Assembly (NCBI RefSeq): GCF_003369915.1
Contig: NW_022881614.1
Location: 11,057,001-11,121,000, forward strand
Length of the DNA: 64,000 nucleotides
Reading direction: 5' to 3'
DNA from: Drosophila miranda
Taxonomy: Eukaryota; Arthropoda; Insecta; Diptera; Drosophilidae
Below the pieces are notes generated by a model. That model saw only the letters and a program-made list of their open reading frames with translations, searched no databases and was not told where the DNA came from. How positions within the stretch are numbered: position 1 is the stretch's first letter; every line of letters begins with the position of its first letter. Positions 23,501-34,808 of the stretch are shown here, one piece after another. The position numbers and the translations under genes are program-made.

Positions 23501-25176
23501 CTGAATCTGGATCAGATCGGATCATTTTTGTAGCCAAAAGCAAGAAATCAATTTGCAGTGGCCACGCAGCGCCCGACGTCACGCTCAGACTGATTTTCTG
23601 TCTCTCTCGCACGCACTCTTTGTCGTGTCGTTTAATATTAGCGGCGTCTGCCGGAGGAGAGCCATACTGACTAAGAATCGGGTATAAATGTAGAGTTGCG
23701 GTCCCCCTCGTTTTTATTGTATAATCTCTTTGCTTATAAGTTAGACTCAATTCGAATTGATTTACTTTTAATTTATTTGATTTTTACCCCTCACACACTC
23801 ATACCACATCCCCGCAAACATACGTACAGCTGCAGAACATTCCCAGCACGCCAGCAAACACGCCCACGCCAATGGCAACGGCCACCCCTATTCCAACGAT
23901 CAATGCCTGGCTGCTGGACAGCTTCTCCCTGTTCGATGATGCAGCCTCAGGCTCCAAGGCTTCCAGCACACCTCTGCACCCCCTGCTAGCGGCATCCTCA
24001 TCCACGTCAACAGCGTCCACAATTCCCACCGTCACCAGCACCAAGTCCACCACCTCAAATAACCAACACTTGTCGCGTTCCAACACACCGCTGCAGACGC
24101 AAGTCACAACAGGATTGGGAATCGGAGAATTAGCAACGACAGGAAGCCTGGGCCTGGAAGCGAGTCTTTTTGATGCCTTTGGCGGCGGCAAAGGAAACGT
24201 CAATACGAAAACACCAACGCCAGGCCTCATCACGGGACCCACAGACTTTAAGGATGATCCGTTCAAGGACTACCGCTATGAAGATACGTTCAGCATCAAA
24301 GATCCCTTTGCCGACGATGATCAGGTGGAGGATGTTGGTACCAAGGCCGAGGCCCATAAAAATAACTTTGCGGAGGACTTTAGCTCAGAGGGTGCGTACG
24401 CATATTGGTTTTTTCAGCTCAGGATAATCTCATCATGATAGAATTTTCATATTTTAGATGAGATGGGAACCGGCGCCGTCAAGACCCTCAACAACATGAA
24501 AAGAATAAACATCAATAACAACATGACACCGAGAGCCGTAACACCCTTGAACAACGATATCATGCAGCAGTTTGATGCATTCAATCTGAACGCGAGTCCG
24601 GCCCCATCCTCGCACCACTCGAATGCCTCACAGAACCACAAAAAGTCCCAGACGGCGCTGGATGCGTTTGCGGACTTTGATGACTTTGGATCGGACACAG
24701 CTGGAACTACAGACACAACAACAACAACAACGACGACAACCACTAAGAAACTCAACGATTCCTTCTTCGATGCATTTAATGACAACTTGAAGCTTAACGA
24801 CAACACAACCGCAGCCACAGGAACAATGCCGACATCGGTAACAAAAGCTTTGGCCAGCGAAAAAATCAGTACGAGCAGGACGTCATTCGATGCCTTTGCC
24901 GTTAGTAGCGACGCCTTCAATGACAACTTCGAGGACAGCTTTGGTGGAAGCAAGCCGACTAATTCCACCCAACTGGACAACAATTTTGCCAAATTCGAGG
25001 CCTTCGATGTCCATAACTTCTCGAGTGACTTTGGCAAGGGTTTCCCGGAGGGCAAGCAGAATGGCGGGGCCAAGAAGGAACAAACTAAGGATAGGTACGC
25101 GGCGGACTACTCAAAGCCGGAGAGCTTTGACGCTGACCTGGAAGAGGCGCTCAAGCGCAGTATGCTGGACAATTAA
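17531..25176 (+). CDS. Eps-15: Eps-15, EH-domain endocytic adaptor (with first-unit C-terminal exons)
   Basis: Coding exons: 17531-17596, 17685-17921, 18005-18765, 18846-19167, 19238-19327, 19800-19997, 20054-20542, 20606-20794, 20867-20941, 23830-24391 and 24458-25176; all splice in frame. Three EH domains come first (exons 1-2, 3, and 3/4), each with a calcium-loop-like segment such as DQDKDGNLD or DLDKDGLVS. A coiled coil follows (19027-20180), then a long tail with DPF motifs for AP-2 binding (DPFDE, NDPFSG, RDPFGAD, SDPFAS, KDPFADD). The end is a ubiquitin-interacting motif (DADLEEALKRSMLD). Eps-15 scaffolds clathrin-mediated endocytosis, including at synapses. The last two exons lie after a 2.9-kb intron holding a Helitron-like repeat and are the first of three tandem copies. 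Read-through at 20942 would end after 13 codons, a possible short isoform. The frame is intact. Confidence 0.95.
20942..23829 (+). other. Large Eps-15 intron
   Basis: AT-rich intron with short CA and GT runs (about 21422-21440), a few AATAAA hexamers (near 22256 and 22436) and a complete Helitron-like insertion (22624-23710). The donor after AAG (GTTGGT) is weak, consistent with optional retention. No additional coding exon is apparent. Confidence 0.55.
22624..23710 (+). mobile_element. DINE-1/SGM-like Helitron derivative, copy A (Eps-15 intron)
   Basis: It starts ATACCCGATACTC after a T run and has a (GTCY)n core (CTGTCTGTCCGTC, about 22766-22810). A CT-rich tract lies near 23085-23116. It ends with ATCGGGTATAA, GAGTTGCGG and CCCCCTCG before another T run. 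There is no long ORF. The 3' hairpin found in other copies is deleted here. The triplicated unit begins inside this copy at 22857. Confidence 0.78.
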
Positions 25177-25562
25177 CAACTGAGAAGGCGAGCGCGAAAC
25201 GAAACAGACGTGTGTGATCGAACAATTTGACATCTCCAATTAAGTGCATATAATGTTCTATACGACACCATTTAATTACTATTATTTATGATCGTTTGAT
25301 TTAGGCTTCGAGCTTCGAGCACTTTTTCTGTACCTCTTCTGGGCTCAAGGATTTGCTTGATTTGAATTTTGAATCGCACGTCTGCCGTGTAGGATGAGAA
25401 ACGTTGGTATTACTGCATATCTATAAGTACGTTCACATATTCGTCTATATAAATTTATAAAATTACCAGTAATCATATACTTGTAGACCCTAAAAACATT
25501 ATACCAAAAGTCTATGAATAATAAACGAATGAAACGACATCATCATCATCTGCAGCCGCAGT
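25177..25562 (+). other. Eps-15 3' UTR (unit 1)
   Basis: AT-rich downstream sequence with an AATAAA-type signal near 25519. The duplicated counterparts are at about 29543-29936 and 33940-34333. Units 2 and 3 share a short CTTCGAAC insertion near 29675 and 34072 that unit 1 lacks. Confidence 0.6.
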
Positions 25563-26037
25563 CATGATGCAATTATACAACGTGGTCTCGTCGGGAGCCG
25601 AAGTTCCTTCGTGTTGTCCCTTATCGTCAGTGCATGCTTGCTTGTTGATGATGAAGGTTGTTCACGGACCAATTTTTTGAAATATTCTTAACCCTTATGT
25701 CCCGACAACAACAAAATTATAAAAAGCATATAAAAAAAATACCACAGAATTAGAAGTAATCTTTATATATTATGTAAAAGAACATTTTAATATAACTAAA
25801 AATGTTGAAGAAAAATTATTAATGGCTGCATAAAATTTAAATATTAATATACATATCAGTAAAATCATTTTATTTTAAAATTTTAAAACCCACGGGCCTG
25901 TTAAGGGTTAATCAACATCAACATATACCGTCTCACTCACACTCACTATACTATGTGCCCTTCACTCGCACTTATTGCTAGCATACGTTAAGGGACTAAC
26001 TTTTGCCGACGAGACCACCTTGTATAATTGCATCATG
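25563..26037 (+). mobile_element. P-element relic (475 bp, both terminal inverted repeats), unit 1
   Basis: The ends are near-perfect ~31-bp inverted repeats starting CATGATGCAATTATACAA and ending TTGTATAATTGCATCATG. They closely match the canonical P-element terminus as I recall it (CATGATGAAATAACATAAGG). Subterminal sequences also resemble P: CAGTGCATGCTTGCTTGTTG near the left end and TCACTCGCACTTATTGC near the right. The transposase region is absent. The flanking 8 bases (GCCGCAGT and CTGCGCTC) do not form a target-site duplication. It is the internally deleted, non-autonomous type. Confidence 0.85.
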
Positions 26038-27240
26038 CTGCGCTCAATCTGCGGTTCTTTTGCGATTCGTTTCGTTACGCTGCTCCAGGTTCTCTTCCAC
26101 ATCACATTTACTTTTCCGAGTTTGCAGCGAGCCGTCATAGAAATTTTGTGAGTGTTGTGAGCTTAAACAAATGTGAAATAATAATAATCTTTGAAGTGGT
26201 TTGAAAGAGTAACGTATAAAAAAAAGGTATAAATACTGGGATCCACAAAAGGGAACATTTGGAAAAGTACCAAGAAGGGATATTAGTCTCCCTATGTTAC
26301 TCAACTTTGCCGCCTCAATTCAAGTTAAAAGGTAAACGAAGGAGAGCGGGTTTTTTTTCTGTTTTTTGAGTTGAAACTTGTAAAATAATTACGGCGTCAA
26401 TTCGAAAATGGAAGATTCTCAAGTTTAACGCTGTACTGGGGGGTCTCAGACTGTGCAGATCTAGCCTCGGTCTCTTGGAAGAAAAACTGTTGGCGAAGAC
26501 AGACGTGCTATTTTTGTCCAGTCCAAGTATAAAGAAAAAAAAAGAGGAATAAAAACCGGGAAAAGATCTTAACAGCTGAATACAGCAAAAAGAAAGAAAT
26601 ATTTTGCGTTTATAAAGTAAAAGTGTGTTAAGTGCCAATCTCAATTGGTATGTATTTCAGCGTCGCTAATATACACCACATACACTCGTGGCGTAGGGTA
26701 GTGCTTTTTTTTTATTGTAGGAAATTAATTTTTCAAATTGGCGGTTAGTACCGGCTTAAACTTCGGGCAATCGTTTGGGTACCTGTCTGAACCCCAATAC
26801 GAAAGCTCGCAACAACAATTTCCCCGATATTAGGGCCTCCGCCCGCGGCAAGGGACTTATGCTCCTCGCCCAACTACAGCTCCGTACCAAAAATTCCCAG
26901 CGCTAGGCCGAGCAGCACAAAGCGGGAGGCGTAAAAGATCGGCTCATCAGTCGCTTTGCGGGCGCGAGCCACTTATGTGTCACGGAACCGCGATATATTG
27001 GAGGCCGTCCAATTCTGCGGAAATTATTAAAGCTATGTAAACGGTCAGCCAATTTCTACCCGAAATATAGATCTGGGTCTCGACCTATTTTCGTTTCCCC
27101 ATACGAAGTGCCGAGGAGTGCCCAGATGTGAAGCCGGCGGCAACGACTGTCGTTTTTTTTTTATATCCATCAGTGTAACCGCTGATTCCTATTTTTATGC
27201 TATAGTGTCATTAGTGTAATTAGCTTAGTAAATTTCTTTT
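26038..27240. other. Unassigned segment of the triplicated unit (unit 1)
   Basis: About 1.2 kb with no convincing ORF. An AT-rich part is followed by a GC-richer part (about 26800-27130). Splice-donor-like sites occur (AAAAG|GTAAAC near 26330, AATTG|GTATGT near 26647). It could be untranslated first exons of a downstream gene such as GstE12, or an old repeat. Copies lie at 30412-31614 and 34809-36010. Confidence 0.35.
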
Positions 27241-28070
27241 GTTTTGGATCCAGACTTCTGTGATATGTCACTGCTACAAAAATATTTCTAAACCTCGCCC
27301 CGCCCACTTCCGCCCCCACAAAGGACGAAAATCTGTGGCATCCACATTTTTAAAGATACGATAAAACCAAAAACACAGAATCGTAGAGGACTACTATATG
27401 TTCTAGAATGTAAAATCTCAACCAGATCGTATAATTTGTATAGCCAGAATCAAGAAAACAATTTCATTCTTTCTCGCTCTGTCTCTGTCTAACACACAGG
27501 TTTCATGGTAGGTTTTGCCAATTGCAAAATATGAGTTCAAGGATCTCAGAACCTATAAGAGCCAGAGCAACCAAATTTGGTATCCACACTCCTGTGATAT
27601 CGGACCTTGACCGTTTCGTGTCCAAATTTCGCCACACCCCCTTCTGGGGCATCCACAAATCTCAGAGACTATTAAGGCTAGAGTAACCAAATTTGGTACA
27701 CACACTCCTTTAAGATGTCACTATAAAACGTATATCTCAAAATTTCGCCCCACCCCCTTCCGCCCCCACAAAGGACGAAAATCTGTTGCATCCACAATAT
27801 TGCACATTCGAGAAAACTAAAAACGCGGAATCATAGATAATGACCATATCTATCAGATTGCTGAATCTGGATCAGATCGGATCATTTTTGTAGCCAAAAG
27901 CAAGAAATCAATTTGCAGTGGCCACGCAGCGCCCGACGTCACGCTCAGACTGATTTTCTGTCTCTCTCGCACGCACTCTTTGTCGTGTCGTTTAATATTA
28001 GCGGCGTCTGCCGGAGGAGAGCCATACTGACTAAGAATCGGGTATAAATGTAGAGTTGCGGTCCCCCTCG
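27241..28070 (+). mobile_element. Helitron-like derivative, 5'-truncated copy B (unit 2)
   Basis: This begins at the unit junction (GTTTTGGATCC), so the 5' end and GTCY core are missing. The 3' end is like that of copy A. Confidence 0.75.
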
Positions 28071-28189
28071 TTTTTATTGTATAATCTCTTTGCTTATAAG
28101 TTAGGCTCAATTCGAATTGATTTACTTTTAATTTATTTGATTTTTACCCCTCACACACTCATACCACATCCCCGCAAACATACGTACAG

Positions 28190-29542
28190 CTGCAGAACAT
28201 TCCCAGCACGCCAGCAAACACGCCCACGCCCACGCCAATGGCAACGGCCTCCCCTATTCCAACGATCAATGCCTCGCTGCTGGACAGCTTCTCCCTGTTC
28301 GATGATGCAGCCTCAGGCTCCAAGGCTGCCAGCACACCTCTGCACCCCTTGCTAGCGGCATCCTCATCCACGTCAACAGCGTCCACAATTCCCACCGTCA
28401 CCAGCACCAAGTCCACCACCTCAAATAACCAACACTTGTCGCGTTCCAACACACCGCTGCAGACGCAAGTCACAACAGTATTGGGAATCGGAGAATTAGC
28501 AACGACAGGAAGCCTGGGCCTGGAAGCGAGTCTTTTTGATGCCTTTGGCGGCGGCAAAAGAAACGTCAATACGAAAACACCAACGCCAGGCCTCATCACG
28601 GGACCCACAGACTTTAAGGATGATCCGTTCAAGAACTACCGCTATGAAGATACGTTCAGCATCAAAGATCCCTTTGCCGACGATGATCAGGTGGAGGATG
28701 TTGGTACCAAGGCCGAGGCCCATAAAAATAACTTTGCGGAGGACTTTAGCTCAGAGGGTGCGTACGCATATTGGTTTTTTCAGCTCAGGATAATCTCATC
28801 TTGATAGAATTTTCATATTTTAGATGAGATGGGAACCGGCGCCGTCAAGACCCTCAACAACATGAAAAGAATAAACATCAATAACAACATGACACCGAGA
28901 GCCGTAACACCCTTGAACAACGATATCATGCAGCAGTTTGATGCATTCAATCTGAACGCGAGTCCGGCCCCATCCTCGCACCACTCGAATGCCTCACAGA
29001 ACCACAAAAAGTCCCAGACGGCGCTGGATGCGTTTGCGGACTTTGATGACTTTGGATCGGACACAGTTGGAACTACAGACACAACAACAACAACAACGAC
29101 GACAACCACTAAGAAACTCAACGATTCCTTCTTCGATGCATTTAATGACAACTTGAAGCTTAACGACAACACAACCGCAGCCACAGGAACAATGCCGACA
29201 TCGGTAACAAAAGCTTTGGCCAGCGAAAAAATCAGTACGAGCAGGACGTCATTCGATGCCTTTGCCGTTAGTAGCGACGCCTTCAATGACAACTTCGAGG
29301 ACAGCTTTGGTGGAAGCAAGCCGACTAATTCCACCCAACTGGACAACAATTTTGCCAAATTCGAGGCCTTCGATGTCCATAACTTCTCGAGTGACTTTGG
29401 CAAGGGTTTCCCGGAGGGCAAGCAGAATGGCGGGGCCAAGAAGGAACAAACTAAGGATAGGTACGCGGCGGACTACTCAAAGCCGGAGAGCTTTGACGCT
29501 GACCTGGAAGAGGCGCTCAAGCGCAGTATGCTGGACAATTAA
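28190..29542 (+). CDS. Duplicated Eps-15 C-terminal exons, unit 2
   Basis: Exons 28190-28757 and 28824-29542 keep the acceptor (TACGTACAG), the donor (GTGCGT), the reading frame and the stop of the unit-1 exons. The product part has the same DPF motifs, Thr run and terminal ubiquitin-interacting motif. Differences from unit 1 include an extra Thr-Pro pair, Trp to Ser and FKDY to FKNY. There is no promoter or 5' Eps-15 exon in the unit. It could be used only by splicing from upstream exon 20867-20941 past unit 1, or it is unexpressed. Confidence 0.7.
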
Positions 29543-29936
29543 CAACTGAGAAGGCGAGCGCGAAACGAAACAGACGTGTGTGATCGAACAATTTGACATC
29601 TCCAATTAAGTGCATATAATGTTCTATACGACACCATTTAATTACTATTATTTATGATCGTTTGATTTAGGCTTCGAACCTTCGAGCTTCGAGCACTTTT
29701 TCTGTACCTCTTCTGGGCTCAAGGATTTGCTTGATTTGAATTTTGAATCGCACGTCTGCCGTGTAGGATGAGAAACGTTGGTATTACTGCATATCTATAA
29801 GTACGTTCACATATTCGTCTATATAAATTTATAAAATTACCAGTAATCATATACTTGTAGACCCTAAAAACATTATACCAAAAGTCTATGAATAATAAAC
29901 GAATGAAACGACATCATCATCATCTGCAGCCGCAGT

Positions 29937-30411
29937 CATGATGCAATTATACAACGTGGTCTCGTCGGGAGCCGAAGTTCCTTCGTGTTGTCCCTTATCG
30001 TCAGTGCATGCTTGCTTGTTGATGATGAAGGTTGTTCACGGACCAATTTTTTGAAATATTCTTAACCCTTATGTCCCGACAACAACAAAATTATAAAAAG
30101 CATATAAAAAAAATACCACAGAATTAGAAGTAATCTTTATATATTATGTAAAAGAACATTTTAATATAACTAAAAATGTTGAAGAAAAATTATTAATGGC
30201 TGCATAAAATTTAAATATTAATATACATATCAGTAAAATCATTTTATTTTAAAATTTTAAAACCCACGGGCCTGTTAAGGGTTAATCAACATCAACATAT
30301 ACCGTCTCACTCACACTCACTATACTATGTGCCCTTCACTCGCACTTATTGCTAGCATACGTTAAGGGACTAACTTTTGCCGACGAGACCACCTTGTATA
30401 ATTGCATCATG
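29937..30411 (+). mobile_element. P-element relic, unit 2
   Basis: Same 475-bp element as at 25563-26037, carried along by the tandem duplication. Confidence 0.85.
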
Positions 30412-31614
30412 CTGCGCTCAATCTGCGGTTCTTTTGCGATTCGTTTCGTTACGCTGCTCCAGGTTCTCTTCCACATCACATTTACTTTTCCGAGTTTGCA
30501 GCGAGCGGTCATAGAAATTTTGTGAGTGTTGTGAGCTTAAACAAATGTGAAATAATAATAATCTTTGAAGTGGTTTGAAAGAGTAACGTATAAAAAAAAG
30601 GTATAAATACTGGGATCCACAAAAGGGAACATTTGGAAAAGTACCAAGAAGGGATATTAGTCTCCCTATGTTACTCAACTTTGCCGCCTCAATTCAAGTT
30701 AAAAGGTAAACGAAGGAGAGCGGGTTTTTTTTCTGTTTTTTGAGTTGAAACTTGGAAAATAATTACGGCGTCAATTCGAAAATGGAAGATTCTCAAGTTT
30801 AACGCTGTACTGGGGGGTCTCAGACTGTGCAGATCTAGCCTCGGTCTCTTGGAAGAAAAACTGTTGGCGAAGACAGACGTGCTATTTTTGTCCAGTCCAA
30901 GTATAAAGAAAAAAAAAGAGGAATAAAAACCGGGAAAAGATCTTAACAGCTGAATACAGCAAAAAGAAAGAAATATTGTGCGTTTATAAAGTAAAAGTGT
31001 GTTAAGTGCCAATCTCAATTGGTATGTATTTCAGCGTCGCTAATATACACCACATACACTCGTGGCGTAGGGTAGTGCTTTTTTTTTATTGTAGGAAATT
31101 AATTTTTCAGATTGGCGGTTAGTACCGGCTTAAACTTCGGGCAATCGTTTGGGTACCTGTCTGAACCCCAATACGAAAGCTCGCAACAACAATTTCCCCG
31201 ATATTAGGGCCTCCGCCCGCGGCAAGGGACTTATGCTCCTCGCCCAACTACAGCTCCGTACCAAAAATTCCCAGCGCTAGGCCGAGCAGCACAAAGCGGG
31301 AGGCGTAAAAGATCGGCTCATCAGTCGCTTTGCGGGCGCGAGCCACTTATGTGTCACGGACCCGCGATATATTGGAGGCCGTCCAATTCTGCGGAAATTA
31401 TTAAAGCTATGTAAACGGTCAGCCAATTTCTACCCGAAATATAGATCTGGGTCTCGACATATTTTCGTTTCCCCATACGAAGTGCCGAGGAGTGCCCAGA
31501 TGTGAAGCCGGCGGCAACGACTGTCGTTTTTTTTTTATATCCATCAGTGTAACCGCTGATTCCTATTTTTATGCTATAGTGTCATTAGTGTAATTAGCTT
31601 AGTAAATTTCTTTT
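30412..31614. other. Unassigned segment of the triplicated unit (unit 2)
   Basis: Near-identical copy of 26038-27240. Nothing further is recognisable. Confidence 0.35.
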
Positions 31615-32467
31615 GTTTTGGATCCAGACTTCTGTGATATGTCACTGCTACAAAAATATTTCTAAACTTCGCCCCGCCCACTTCCGCCCCCACAAAGGAC
31701 GAAAATCTGTGGCATCCACATTTTTAAAGATACGATAAAACCAAAAACGCAGAATCGTAGAGGACTACTATATGTTCTAGAATGTAAAATCTCAACCAGA
31801 TCGTATAATTTTTATAGCCAGAATCAAGAAAACAATTTCATTCTTTCTCGCTCTGTCTCTGTCTAACACACAGGTTTCATGGTAGGTTTTGCCAATTGCA
31901 AAATATGAGTTCAAGGATCTCAGAACCTATAAGAGCCAGAGCAACCAAATTTGGTATCCACACTCCTGTGATATCGGACCTTGACCGTTTCGTGTCCAAA
32001 TTTCGCCACACCCCCTTCCGCGCCCGCAAAGGACGAAAATCTGGGGCATCCACAAATCTCAGAGACTATTAAGGCTAGAGCAACCAAATTTGGTATCCGC
32101 ACTCCTGTTAGATCTCACTATAAAACGTATATCTCAAAATTTCGCCCCACCCCCTTCTGCCCCCACAAAGGACGAAAATCTGTTGCATCCACAATATTGC
32201 ACATTCGAGAAAACTAAAAACGCGGAATCATAGATAATGACCATATCTATCAGATTGCTGAATCTGGATCAGATCGGATCATTTTTGTAGCCAAAAGCAA
32301 GAAATCAATTTGCAGTGGCCACGCAGCGCCCGACGTCACGCTCAGACTGATTTTCTGTCTCTCTCGCACGCACTCTTTGTCGTGTCGTTTAATATTAGCG
32401 GCGTCTGCCGGAGGAGAGCCATACTGACTAAGAATCGGGTATAAATGTAGAGTTGCGGTCCCTCTCG
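31615..32467 (+). mobile_element. Helitron-like derivative, 5'-truncated copy C (unit 3)
   Basis: Same junction-truncated repeat as copy B. Some positions (GTATCCGCACTCCTGTTAG near 32095) match the free-standing copies at 39 and 47 kb rather than units 1-2, a sign of independent change or gene conversion. Confidence 0.75.
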
Positions 32468-32586
32468 TTTTAATTGTATAATCTCTTTGCTTATAAGTTA
32501 GACTCAATTCGAATTGATTTACTTTTAATTTATTTGATTTTTACCCCTCACACACTCATACCACATCCCCGCAAACATACGTACAG

Positions 32587-33939
32587 CTGCAGAACATTCC
32601 CAGCACGCCAGCAAACACGCCCACGCCCACGCCAATGGCAACGGCCACCCCTATTCCAACGATCAATGCCTCGCTGCTGGACAGCTTCTCCCTGTTCGAT
32701 GATGCAGCCTCAGGCTCCAAGGCTGCCAGCACACCTCTGCACCCCTTGCTAGCGGCATCCTCATCCACGTCAACAGCGTCCACAATTCCCACCGTCACCA
32801 GCACCAAGTCCACCACCTCAAATAACCAACACTTGTCGCGTTCCAACACACCGCTGCAGACGCAAGTCACAACAGGATTGGGAATCGGAGAATTAGCAAC
32901 GACAGGAAGCCTGGGCCTGGAAGCGAGTCTTTTTGATGCCTTTGGCGGCGGCAAAAGAAACGTCAATACGAAAACACCAACGCCAGGCCTCATCACGGGA
33001 CCCACAGACTTTAAGGATGATCCGTTCAAGAACTACCGCTATGAAGATACGTTCAGCATCAAAGATCCCTTTGCCGACGATGATCAGGTGGAGGATGTTG
33101 GTACCAAGGCCGAGGCCCATAAAAATAACTTTGCGGAGGACTTTAGCTCAGAGGGTGCGTACGCATATTGGTTTTTTCAGCTCAGGATAATCTCATCTTG
33201 ATAGAATTTTCATATTTTAGATGAGATGGGAACCGGCGCCGTCAAGACCCTCAACAACATGAAAAGAATAAACATCAATAACAACATGACACCGAGAGCC
33301 GTAACACCCTTGAACAACGATATCATGCAGCAGTTTGATGCATTCAATCTGAACGCGAGTCCGGCCCCATCCTCGCACCACTCGAATGCCTCACAGAACC
33401 ACAAAAAGTCCCAGACGGCGCTGGATGCGTTTGCGGACTTTGATGACTTTGGATCGGACACAGCTGGAACTACAGCCACAACAACAACAACAACGACGAC
33501 AACCACTAAGAAACTCAACGATTCCTTCTTCGATGCATTTAATGACAACTTGAAGCTTAACGACAACACAACCGCAGCCACAGGAACAATGCCGACATCG
33601 GTAACAAAAGCTTTGGCCAGCGAACAAATCAGTACGAGCAGGACGTCATTCGATGCCTTTGCCGTTAGTAGCGACGCCTTCAATGACAGCTTCGAGGACA
33701 GCTTTGGTGGAAGCAAGCCGACTAATTCCACCCAACTGGACAACAATTTTGCCAAATTCGAGGCCTTCGATGTCCATAACTTCTCGAGTGACTTTGGCAA
33801 GGGTTTCCCGGAGGGCAAGCAGAATGGCGGGGCCAAGAAGGAACAAACTAAGGATAGGTACGCGGCGGACTACTCAAAGCCGGAGAGCTTTGACGCTGAC
33901 CTGGAAGAGGCGCTCAAGCGCAGTATGCTGGACAATTAA
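32587..33939 (+). CDS. Duplicated Eps-15 C-terminal exons, unit 3
   Basis: Exons 32587-33154 and 33221-33939 keep splice sites, frame and stop. Private differences include Asp to Ala before the Thr run, Lys to Gln in SEQIS, and Asn to Ser in NDSFED. The ubiquitin-interacting motif is unchanged. As in unit 2, no 5' exons accompany it. Confidence 0.7.
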
Positions 33940-34333
33940 CAACTGAGAAGGCGAGCGCGAAACGAAACAGACGTGTGTGATCGAACAATTTGACATCTCC
34001 AATTAAGTGCATATAATGTTCTATACGACACCATTTAATTACTATTATTTATGATCGTTTGATTTAGGCTTCGAACCTTCGAGCTTCGAGCACTTTTTCT
34101 GTACCTCTTCTGGGCTCAAGGATTTGCTTGATTTGAATTTTGAATCGCACGTCTGCCGTGTAGGATGAGAAACGTTGGTATTACTGCATATCTATAAGTA
34201 CGTTCACATATTCGTCTATATAAATTTATAAAATTACCAGTAATCATATACTTGTAGACCCTAAAAACATTATACCAAAAGTCTATGAATAATAAACGAA
34301 TGAAACGACATCATCATCATCTGCAGCCGCAGT

Positions 34334-34808
34334 CATGATGCAATTATACAACGTGGTCTCGTCGGGAGCCGAAGTTCCTTCGTGTTGTCCCTTATCGTCA
34401 GTGCATGCTTGCTTGTTGATGATGAAGGTTGTTCACGGACCAATTTTTTGAAATATTCTTAACCCTTATGTCCCGACAACAACAAAATTATAAAAAGCAT
34501 ATAAAAAAAATACCACAGAATTAGAAGTAATCTTTATATATTATGTAAAAGAACATTTTAATATAACTAAAAATGTTGAAGAAAAATTATTAATGGCTGC
34601 ATAAAATTTAAATATTAATATACATATCAGTAAAATCATTTTATTTTAAAATTTTAAAACCCACGGGCCTGTTAAGGGTTAATCAACATCAACATATACC
34701 GTCTCACTCACACTCACTATACTATGTGCCCTTCACTCGCACTTATTGCTAGCATACGTTAAGGGACTAACTTTTGCCGACGAGACCACCTTGTATAATT
34801 GCATCATG
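34334..34808 (+). mobile_element. P-element relic, unit 3
   Basis: Third copy of the 475-bp P-derived element, with the same termini. Confidence 0.85.

Larger units (their letters stand above)
22857..27240 (+). repeat. Tandem unit 1 (4384 bp) of the Eps-15 3'-end triplication
   Basis: Starts at GTTTTGGATCC inside Helitron-like copy A and ends at AAATTTCTTTT. It contains the last two Eps-15 coding exons, 3' UTR, a P-element relic and an unassigned ~1.2-kb segment. The same block follows twice, head to tail, with small differences. Confidence 0.92.
27241..31614 (+). repeat. Tandem unit 2 (4374 bp) of the Eps-15 3'-end triplication
   Basis: Head-to-tail copy of unit 1. It lacks about 25 bp of the Helitron-like part near 27647. 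The Eps-15 exon copies and the P relic are retained. Confidence 0.92.

Noticed and set aside
24447-25073. Long minus-strand frame (208 codons) antisense to Eps-15 exons
   Set aside because: It is a shadow of the DPF-rich coding exon, with Val runs opposite the Thr repeat.
26044-26304. Minus-strand 86-codon frame repeated in all three units
   Set aside because: Low-complexity composition and no family features; it is repeated only because the whole unit is duplicated.
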